The notes under the pieces were generated by a model, which had not been told where the DNA came from, did no database searches, and worked only from the letters and a program-made list of their open reading frames with translations. 64,000 nt of DNA from Fibrobacterota bacterium (lineage in GTDB: Bacteria > Fibrobacterota > Chitinivibrionia > Chitinivibrionales > Chitinispirillaceae): positions 38,336 through 102,335 of the forward strand of contig JAEZKP010000043.1 in NCBI GenBank assembly GCA_023436145.1, read 5' to 3'. The stretch's first letter is position 1, and the number at the start of each line of letters is the position of its first letter. This document shows positions 17,456 through 24,739 of this stretch, piece by piece. The position numbers and the translations under genes are program-made.

Positions 17456-19735
17456 CTATTTTAGAATGAATTTGCTGACCTGGTTACCTACGTTGCTTTT
17501 AAGTCTGGCAAGGTATGTGCCCCTGGCTACAGATGCGCCCCGGCTGTCTTTTCCATCCCAGAGAGTCTTTTCAGACACGTTCAGCATACGGATAAGGCTT
17601 CCATTAAGATTATAGATAGCAATTCTACCCTGCATATTTTTACCTGTCAAAAATGTAATCCGGCCGTTGATTCCATTAAGAATGGAAAAGCGGGTAGCTC
17701 TCTGATCTGCCGGATGATTTTTACTGACAATAGCGGTCCAGGAAGCATCATGGAAACTGATATTATCAATGGAAACACTGGCCCGTGAGCCTCCGATATG
17801 AAATTCGACCTTGGCAACCGCATCCACAGTCGGAGTCAGATTCATCTTGATTTTACTCATAAGAGTGGGTACGCTGAATGTGGTGTCCAGAAAAACCAGG
17901 GAATCATCACCGGTCACTCTTACCCGCATATCCCGGGTCCCATTAACAAATGCATCAAAGGAGAGTATATAAGGTCTGTTCCCCTGAACATTCATTTCCC
18001 CCTGGCTGAGAATCATGGAGTTGAGCGAATCTCCAGGGCTCTCGATTTTAATGCTGTAAATTCCATTACTGACCTCGGCACCACCGCGTGCCTGATTGAA
18101 AGCAGTATGCCATCCACTGGTACCGTTTGAGAAGTTTCCATTTGAGATCAGTTCTCCCACCTTTACCGGTACGCCGAATTTATTGATCTCGAAGATGGCA
18201 CTGGTACCGATAACAGAATCGGTTCCTGCACTTCTGATTCTTATTTTGCAATTTTTGGAACTCTGGGCAGGAACATTCCACAGATAAGCCTGAAGATTTT
18301 CAATACTGTCAACGATTTTGATCCAGGTCAATCCGCTGTCCAGAGAGTATTCAAGATCGATCAAAGGCGCCGGGTCATTAGTCCATTGAATGTTAAATTC
18401 AGAACCGGCTTTCAGGACCGAACCAATATATGGTCTGGTAATCAGACATTTTCCATTTTCTACCTCAATAAGACTTACATTATCCAGATAAACCGTTCCT
18501 GATTCATTACCGCAATTAAACTCGACACGGACTTCATTGAATTTGAAACTCGAATCAATTGCTGCCGGATCCACATACAGATAGATAATATAAGGCTCCT
18601 TCTTTGTTCCTAACTGACAAAGTTGAGGTCCTCCTATAGCAGATCTGTAAGGGGAATCCTGCTCGCCCAGATTTATATGAATATTTCTGGGACGTGAAGC
18701 AAAAGCATCAAACCGAAGCTTATAGGTTTTTCCGGTTGCTATGGTGAGATTTTTCTGTTCGAGCTGAGCCTGCCAGGGTTCAGTTCCGGCTGTATCGACC
18801 TGTATTACATACTGTTCGTTCTGAATGCCTCCTTTTGCCTTGGCAGGAGAATATGCATTGAAAACCCAGTCGGTAGAATCCAGAAAATCACCATTTTTTA
18901 TCATTTCGCCCTTTTCAACAGCACTGGCTTCCTGGATTTTAAAAGCATCGCTGGTATCAGCAATTTTGCCATCAGTACTGCTGATTATAACTTTACATGT
19001 ACTACCGGAAACACCTGATGGAATTTTCCACCAGAAAGATTTCTGGTTTGTAGCAGCCTGGGTAATGATCTTCCAGGTGGCACCATTGTCGGTAGAGTAC
19101 TGGATCTTTACACTCTCCAATATTCCGCTGTTTGTCCAGGAAATTTTGTATTCATTTCCAGTAATCCAGCGATCTTTTGCTGCCGGACTCACAATGCGGA
19201 TTATCGGAACAGTCTTTTTGATCAGAACTACACTGTCCAGTGCAATATTGGTAGCCCCATCATACCTGCCCATATTTAGCTCAAGGGTGGCTGGTCCCTC
19301 AAGTTTTTCCACAAAGAAATCAACTGAAAGCTTTTTTGAAGTGGCACCTGTATTCAGGACTGCGGAACTATCGGTGAGAATCAGATTATTGGAACGGATA
19401 ACAGCTTTTATAGACCCTTGACGTGAAGAACTTGCCAAGAAACTTAATGTGTAAGCCTCACCTTCCTGAAGAGCAATACCGTTTTGAGACAACTGCGGTG
19501 CGTTCTCTGAATTGCCTACCTGTGTAATCTCTATCTTACACTTTCTGGAGATGATAGTCCCATTAGTGCTTTGCATTGTCTGGTAACTGCGGGTGGCGAT
19601 TGCCCCGTTGGTTTGGAAATTCCAAACATTTGAACTGGTATCAAGAAATGATCCGTTCTGGATAAGATTTTGCTGCGCTGGCAGATTAAATACCAGCAGT
19701 GATGTAACTGCTGCTGAATAAAAAAAACGTCTCAT
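17456..19735 (-). CDS. Large secreted modular protein with C-terminal sorting-type domain
   Basis: About 759 residues from the ATG at 19735, chosen because AGGGGGG precedes it and a signal peptide (MRRFFYSAAVTSLLVFNLPA) begins there; the frame extends 17 codons upstream. Three CBM4/9-like jelly-roll modules, each opening with 'NGxFxxxxxxW' (about 28-170, 275-420, 530-660), alternate with two beta domains of the Kre9/KNH or Ser-Thr-rich GPI-anchor type ('SPAAKDRWITGNEYKISW' and 'GSVLKAGSEFNIQW'). The C-terminus (about 690-759) resembles FlgD-like or Por-type sorting domains: IAIYNLNGSLIRML, WDGKDSRG, ARGTYLARL. No catalytic domain is visible. It probably acts as a surface or secreted carbohydrate-binding protein. 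Confidence 0.75.
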   Translation of the reverse strand: MRRFFYSAAVTSLLVFNLPAQQNLIQNGSFLDTSSNVWNFQTNGAIATRSYQTMQSTNGTIISRKCKIEITQVGNSENAPQLSQNGIALQEGEAYTLSFLASSSRQGSIKAVIRSNNLILTDSSAVLNTGATSKKLSVDFFVEKLEGPATLELNMGRYDGATNIALDSVVLIKKTVPIIRIVSPAAKDRWITGNEYKISWTNSGILESVKIQYSTDNGATWKIITQAATNQKSFWWKIPSGVSGSTCKVIISSTDGKIADTSDAFKIQEASAVEKGEMIKNGDFLDSTDWVFNAYSPAKAKGGIQNEQYVIQVDTAGTEPWQAQLEQKNLTIATGKTYKLRFDAFASRPRNIHINLGEQDSPYRSAIGGPQLCQLGTKKEPYIIYLYVDPAAIDSSFKFNEVRVEFNCGNESGTVYLDNVSLIEVENGKCLITRPYIGSVLKAGSEFNIQWTNDPAPLIDLEYSLDSGLTWIKIVDSIENLQAYLWNVPAQSSKNCKIRIRSAGTDSVIGTSAIFEINKFGVPVKVGELISNGNFSNGTSGWHTAFNQARGGAEVSNGIYSIKIESPGDSLNSMILSQGEMNVQGNRPYILSFDAFVNGTRDMRVRVTGDDSLVFLDTTFSVPTLMSKIKMNLTPTVDAVAKVEFHIGGSRASVSIDNISFHDASWTAIVSKNHPADQRATRFSILNGINGRITFLTGKNMQGRIAIYNLNGSLIRMLNVSEKTLWDGKDSRGASVARGTYLARLKSNVGNQVSKFILK

Positions 19736-20586
19736 AAACCCCCCTGTGATGAGGAAAAAGGAGTGCACTATAATTATCCAGTACAAACGACTTCTTATAT
19801 ATGATGACTCGCCTCACTCCTTAGCTGCTTATCAGGTCAGCAGCCTGACTTCTAAACAAACTTCCTCAATCGAAGTTAGCTTTCGGAAGTGCTTTAGACA
19901 AGGATTACAGTCTTGTCAATACAAAATCTTGCAAAGCTGCAGACCCGATAATCCAAAAGGTGCTGTGCAGTTCATCATAAAAGGATTCATCTGACTGGAG
20001 TTTTGATTGTCCTGTTGAAAAAAATCGGTCATTATAATATAATTCCGCACCTTGGTTAGAAAAACACTGTCTGAAGGCTTAAATACCGGTTTTCTATGGT
20101 TTTTCAGCCATTTTTTATTTAATTCCATTCACCACTCTTTCAACTCTATTATTTTTACTAGTTTAACTGGAAACACTTTTGGTTGGACCGGGAAAGTCGA
20201 AAAAGCCACAAATTATGAGTTATTGGAGGTGGACTGACAAAAGATTAAATATCCGGGAAGGTTTTAGAAAAAAACAAGTACTTCTACTGTCAATTAAATA
20301 ACGGTTATCTTTAGGGACAGTGGTACGGTCCTGTTTAATTTTTACCAGTGTAGAACTGTTGATCAACAGGCTATTTTGTCCTCTGGAATGATCGGGAAGA
20401 AAAATTAGGTTATTACTATATACGCTAAGTATATTCTGTTGAGGCTCAGAATTGAAATCACTCCGCATCAGAAGGTAAAATGCTCGATTAATGAACCGAT
20501 ACGACATTTATAGCCTTAAGAGGGACCCAAAGCTGATCCAGGCGCAAAACAACTTTCCTGCCTTATAATCGAAAAGAGGAATCCAG
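19736..20586. other. Long divergent intergenic region
   Basis: About 850 bases between the secreted protein (minus) and the radical SAM gene (plus). It holds the likely minus-strand promoter at 19891-19919 and a roughly 155-base 5' leader with alternative stems. Short frames (19916-20128, 20052-20237, 20220-20507) overlap each other on opposite strands and have no family resemblance. The 95-codon minus frame at 20220-20507 has an AAGG six bases before its ATG, so a small gene cannot be fully excluded. Confidence 0.45.
19891..19919 (-). promoter_or_regulatory. Putative promoter of the secreted modular protein
   Basis: On the minus strand a perfect TTGACA (19914-19919) is followed after 17 bases by TAAAGC (19891-19896), a weak -10. 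It leaves a leader of about 150 bases before the ATG. Confidence 0.4.
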
Positions 20587-22077
20587 GTGAAAATTTTATT
20601 GATCTACCCGGAAGTACCGGCTACTTTCTGGAGCTTTAAACACGCTTTGAAATTCGTTGATAAAAAAGCGGCACTTCCCCCACTGGGTCTTTTAACTGTA
20701 TCAAGTCTGCTGCCATCAGGCTGGAATAAGCGTCTGGTGGATATGAATGTTTCAAAATTAAAGGACTCAGATCTGGAATGGGCTGACTATGTATTTATAA
20801 GTGGCATGGTTGTTCAGAAAGCATCTGCAATGGAAGTGATTTCCAGAGCAAAAAAGCATAAGAAGTTTATTGTGGCTGGTGGACCTCTTTTTACAACAGG
20901 ATACAGTGAGTTTCAGGATGTGGACTGCTTCGTTCTTAATGAGGGAGAGATAACTATACCGATGTTTCTGGCGGACCTGGAGAAAGGAACTGTCCAGCAT
21001 ATCTATACTTCACCAGATAAACCGGATGTAACAAACACTCCTATTCCGGACTGGTCCTTGATAAAAATGAAAGACTATGCATCGATGTCTTTGCAAATTT
21101 CCAGAGGATGTCCGTTTAATTGTGAATTCTGTGATATTATAGTTATAAATGGCCGTGTTCCGCGCGTGAAAACGCCTCAACAGGTGATTGCTGAGTTTGA
21201 TGCTCTTTACAATGCAGGATGGCGAGGATCTCTGTTTGTTGTTGATGACAATTTTATCGGCAATAAGGCCAAGGTTATTGCTATTCTTAAAGAAATCGGC
21301 TTATGGATGAAGCAGAAAAAACAGCCGTTTGTATTGTACACTGAAGCATCAATTAATCTGGCTGATGATCCTCAGATCATGGCTCTCATGCGTGAAGCAA
21401 ACTTCAATTGCGTTTTCATTGGTATTGAGACTCCGGAAGAAGAGGGGCTTAAATCGTGTGGTAAAATGCAGAACACAAATAAGAATCTTCAGGATAAGGT
21501 GAGAATACTTCAGAACAATGGTTTTGAAGTACAAGCGGGCTTTATTGTGGGTTTTGACACTGATACTGTAAAGACATTTGATAATATGATTAAATTCATC
21601 CAGAACAGTGGTATCGTGACTGCCATGGTAGGACTTTTAAACGCCCTTCCTGGTACCCAACTTTTCAAACGATTACACAGTACAGGCAGGATTCTAAAGA
21701 CACCCACCAGTGGTAACAATACTGATTTTACCATTAATTTTATTCCCAAGATGAATATGGAAACACTGATTGTTGGATACAGACGGGTTCTGGATACAAT
21801 TTTCAGCCCCAAAAATTATTATTTCAGAATAAAGACACATTTGAAAGAGTACCGCCAGAGTTCAAAGGAACCACCCCTTCCTATTGCTTTACAGTTAAGA
21901 GCACTTTCCGGAGCTATCTGGAAACTGGGTGTCAGAGAAAAGGGTAAAAAGCATTTCTGGAAGCTTTTTATCTGGGCTACATTCTGCCGCCCCAGAATGC
22001 TACCCAAAGCAATCACCTTGTCGATTTATGGCTTTCATTATCGTCGTGTACTGATGAGCCAGGTAGAAAAAACGTAA
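20587..22077 (+). CDS. B12-binding radical SAM protein, HpnP-like
   Basis: 496 residues, GTG start preceded by AGAGGA. The N-terminal B12-binding Rossmann domain (about 1-140) has the opening YPEVPATFWSFKHALKF and KKAALPPLGLLTVSSLLP, then VAGGPLFTT and CFVLNEGE. The radical SAM core carries the cluster motif CPFNCEFC (Cys175, Cys179, Cys182), and a DUF4070-type C-terminal region follows. This architecture and the N-terminal wording closely resemble HpnP, the hopanoid C-2 methylase, and its unassigned paralogues. No squalene-hopene cyclase or other hopanoid gene is in the window, so the substrate is open. It probably uses cobalamin and SAM to methylate or rearrange an unactivated carbon. It stands alone. 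Confidence 0.8.
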   Translation: MKILLIYPEVPATFWSFKHALKFVDKKAALPPLGLLTVSSLLPSGWNKRLVDMNVSKLKDSDLEWADYVFISGMVVQKASAMEVISRAKKHKKFIVAGGPLFTTGYSEFQDVDCFVLNEGEITIPMFLADLEKGTVQHIYTSPDKPDVTNTPIPDWSLIKMKDYASMSLQISRGCPFNCEFCDIIVINGRVPRVKTPQQVIAEFDALYNAGWRGSLFVVDDNFIGNKAKVIAILKEIGLWMKQKKQPFVLYTEASINLADDPQIMALMREANFNCVFIGIETPEEEGLKSCGKMQNTNKNLQDKVRILQNNGFEVQAGFIVGFDTDTVKTFDNMIKFIQNSGIVTAMVGLLNALPGTQLFKRLHSTGRILKTPTSGNNTDFTINFIPKMNMETLIVGYRRVLDTIFSPKNYYFRIKTHLKEYRQSSKEPPLPIALQLRALSGAIWKLGVREKGKKHFWKLFIWATFCRPRMLPKAITLSIYGFHYRRVLMSQVEKT

Positions 22078-22300
22078 GAGGGCTGAATGTCCGGAATGTA
22101 CTCATATCTTTACACCTACTTCAAACCAGATGTATTGCTATGAGTTTCCCAACACCAGTCTCACGCTTTTGGTGGTGTTAAACAATTCCGACAATCACCA
22201 AAGCTGTTTATCCAACAGCCTCTTAATCAGGCAGAATAATTTAGAGGTATATCTCTGGATGATCCGAATAATAAAAAGATAGTTGGCTGGAAGTAGGGAT

Positions 22301-22689
22301 TTACGGAAGAAAGTACAGTGTCACCCTGTCCGGGTATACCAAATCACTGTACAGATTACCATTCTGATTTACTTCTGGGGAATCGGATAAGCTTAGCACC
22401 TTAATTTCCCGGTCTTCTTTAGAATTTTTTAAATACTGATGCAAACTCCGAAATCTGTAAATTTTCTCAATGAAGTTGCAGCAAAAGTTATCTGAAGAAA
22501 GCCTCCTTCAAAACGTGCGGAACATCTTTGCCAAGATCATCAGAGTGACAGTTTCTGAAGATTAAAACGTTTTTTGGGACCCAGACGGAAAGCAGTAATA
22601 GAAAGATTTGTGATTCGGGATTTTTCATTACCCAGGGGCGGAAATCCTTTGGAAATTGTTTCTATCAGACCTATTTTATAGGGTTCCAT
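22301..22689 (-). pseudogene. Frameshifted gene remnant upstream of rpoD
   Basis: On the minus strand an ATG at 22689 opens a 49-codon frame stopping at 22540-22542. Protein-like sequence then continues in a second frame (SDDLGKDVPHVLKEAFFR, to a TAA) and in a third (from about DNFCCNFIEKIYRFRSL to VYPDRVTLYFLP, stop at 22301-22303). Joined across two frameshifts the product would be about 125 residues. Codon use in the three pieces looks coding and there are no other stops. It is either a decayed gene or two sequencing errors in a live one. I do not recognise the family. It is divergent from rpoD, with 21 bases between the start codons. Confidence 0.45.
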
Positions 22690-22710
22690 ATTTTTTCGAA
22701 AGAATTCAGT

Positions 22711-23559
22711 GTGAATAGAACATTACCTATCGTTGAGGAAGGAAGCCTTGCCCTGTATTTGAAGGAAATAGGGAAATTGCAACCTTTGAGTTCAGAAAAT
22801 GAAGCACGGATTGCAGCCCGGATTCACCAGGGTGATCAGGAGGCCATAGATACACTGGTTAAAGCAAATCTTCGTTTCGTGGTGAGTGTAGCCCGTAATT
22901 ACCAGAACCAAGGCATGTCTTTGAGTGATCTCATTAATGAGGGAAATATCGGATTGGTCAGAGCTGCGCAGAAATTCGATGAAAAGAAAAATTTCCGATT
23001 CATATCCTATGCGGTCTGGTGGATACGCCAGGCAATATTACAATCATTGGCAGAACACTCCCGCATTATGCGGCTTCCTTTGAATAAAGCTGGAGCGATT
23101 CACAAAATAAGCAAGACTCAGACTGAACTGGAACAGCGGTTTAACAGAATGCCAGATGCATCAGAGATTGCACAGGAACTTGGTATTTCTGAAAATACGG
23201 TAAGCGAAACCATTGCCATTTCCGGAAACCATGTTTCTTTGGATGCCCCACTTAAAGACACTGATAGTTCCTCACTGGTCGATGTGATTCAAACCAACTC
23301 AAATAATAGCCCGGAAGACGAACTACAGAGCATCTCCCTGAATAAGGAAATAAAAAAGATGCTGGGGTTTCTCACAGATCGTGAAAAAGAGATAATAAAA
23401 TTGTATTATGGTATTGAAAATGAAACAGCTTATACCCTGGATGAGATCGGTCGTAAATTCAATATAACCCGTGAAAGGGTACGACAGATTAAATCCAAGG
23501 CTATCAGCAGGCTGAAAAATCTGCCTGGCAGTAAGACACTTGATTTCTACAACGATTGA
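22711..23559 (+). CDS. rpoD: RNA polymerase sigma factor RpoD (sigma-70 family)
   Basis: 282 residues, GTG start. Region 1.2 (SLALYLKEIGKLQPLSSENE) begins almost at the N-terminus, so region 1.1 is absent, as in Bacteroidota/Fibrobacterota-type primary sigmas. Region 2 is strongly conserved (LIQEGN-like LINEGNIGLVRAAQKFDEKKNFRF in the -10-binding helix, then YAVWWIRQAI). Region 3 follows (RLPLNK...), then region 4 with its HTH (LDEIGRKFNITRERVRQIK). It directs RNA polymerase to housekeeping promoters, though a group 2 role cannot be excluded. A small lipoprotein gene starts nine bases after its stop, suggesting co-transcription. Confidence 0.9.
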   Translation: MNRTLPIVEEGSLALYLKEIGKLQPLSSENEARIAARIHQGDQEAIDTLVKANLRFVVSVARNYQNQGMSLSDLINEGNIGLVRAAQKFDEKKNFRFISYAVWWIRQAILQSLAEHSRIMRLPLNKAGAIHKISKTQTELEQRFNRMPDASEIAQELGISENTVSETIAISGNHVSLDAPLKDTDSSSLVDVIQTNSNNSPEDELQSISLNKEIKKMLGFLTDREKEIIKLYYGIENETAYTLDEIGRKFNITRERVRQIKSKAISRLKNLPGSKTLDFYND

Positions 23560-23567
23560 GGTCATCG

Positions 23568-23822
23568 ATGAAAGCATTATTTCTTATTGGATTTTTCTGG
23601 CTTATTCTGTTATCATGTGGCGGGACCAGCTATATTGAAATAAACAAGCTTCCTGATACATATCAATGCAAGCACATGGATGAGATCTGTAAAGAGGCTC
23701 GTGAATTTGAAGGAAAATACGCCCAGATGAGCAAAGAGGAAAAAGAGGAATTCAAAACGCTGTTGGATACCTACAGAAGCCAGTGTAATACGGCACTGGA
23801 GCTATGCAAAAAAAGCAAGTGA
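23568..23822 (+). CDS. Small lipoprotein of unknown function
   Basis: 84 residues from the ATG at 23568, which has GAGG nine bases upstream (an in-frame TTG at 23556 overlaps the rpoD stop and is less likely). Signal peptide ends in LLSC (Cys17), a good lipobox. The mature part is short, charged and helical with four further cysteines (YQCKHMDEIC ... SQCNTALELC). The paired Cx5C-like spacing suggests disulfides in the periplasm. It is probably co-transcribed with rpoD. Role unknown. Confidence 0.65.
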   Translation: MKALFLIGFFWLILLSCGGTSYIEINKLPDTYQCKHMDEICKEAREFEGKYAQMSKEEKEEFKTLLDTYRSQCNTALELCKKSK

Positions 23823-23901
23823 GATTCTTCTTATTATAAGAGAGACGTCCAGTTGGAGCCCATGGTTATCTTTGTATATATACCAGCAACTTGGATACCT
23901 T

Positions 23902-24549
23902 TTATGCTTCAACTTTTCCAAAGTTCCTTTTGTGTAAAAATAATGGAACCGTACATATCGCGGCTGCGATCAGCCCAAAATCCGCAATTACACCAAGTTT
24001 GAATGCCGCTGTACTCCCAACAACGGACCATAATAGCGGTATAATCGCAAGAAATTGGTACCCTGAAGGAAATGCAATCAGCAAAACACCAATAGTAAAA
24101 ATAGTAGTCGGACAGGGCAATCCTAGTGTCGGCATACCAGGGTAGCTATGCCCTGTCAAATGCGTCAGTATCGGGTACACGATAAGTGCAAAAAACATCA
24201 AAGTGAATCCCAGAATAGACTGGATAGATGTCTTGGAAAGCCCCGATTCAGGTATTTTTCTGAAAGTCACAAGTGCAAGTACTACACCCTGCATAATAAA
24301 AAGCAATCCGAAAATTTTTGAAGCAGGATTTATACTCGAAAAGAAAACAAAATGATACACAATTCCCATCCATAGCCAGAAGATGGACAATATACCTGCT
24401 ATACCCTTCAAAAAAAACGAATTCTTTACAAATAGTACGGCGATAACTATTGCAGCCAGAAAATAAAACACAATCTGCATCGGCCAGACAGCTGAATTAT
24501 ACTTTACAAAAACTTCGAAAAACTGCTCTATGGTAAATGGAATACGCAT
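23902..24549 (-). CDS. DUF6064 family membrane protein
   Basis: A 215-residue protein with about seven hydrophobic helices. It carries the family's opening motif (PFTIEQFFEVFVKYNSAVWP), the WMGIVYHFVFFSSINPAS segment and the PCPTTIFTIGVLL helix. These match DUF6064, a widespread integral membrane family of unknown function. It stands alone between convergent and same-strand neighbours, with its 3' end facing the small lipoprotein. No catalytic residues can be assigned. Confidence 0.8.
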   Translation of the reverse strand: MRIPFTIEQFFEVFVKYNSAVWPMQIVFYFLAAIVIAVLFVKNSFFLKGIAGILSIFWLWMGIVYHFVFFSSINPASKIFGLLFIMQGVVLALVTFRKIPESGLSKTSIQSILGFTLMFFALIVYPILTHLTGHSYPGMPTLGLPCPTTIFTIGVLLIAFPSGYQFLAIIPLLWSVVGSTAAFKLGVIADFGLIAAAICTVPLFLHKRNFGKVEA

Positions 24550-24739
24550 TTGAATGCCTGCACTTTAAATTATAATGAAAACACTTACTGCTTATCTTTC
24601 AGTCAAATTAAATTGCTTTCCCACTGACTTCTATTGTCTTGTGTGTAATACCAAATTTATACAGCAGAGAAAAAGGTGATTGAGGAAACTTTACACAGTA
24701 TGTTAAATTTCCTCCATACCCGTTAAAGGAATTCCATCC

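Noticed and set aside
19821..19850. Riboswitch (preQ1- or c-di-GMP-type) in the leader
   Set aside because: Conserved core residues of those classes are missing and the loop lengths do not permit the expected pseudoknot.
20220..20507. 95-codon minus-strand frame in the long intergenic region
   Set aside because: An AAGG lies near its start, but overlapping frames occur on both strands here and it resembles no family; too weak to call.
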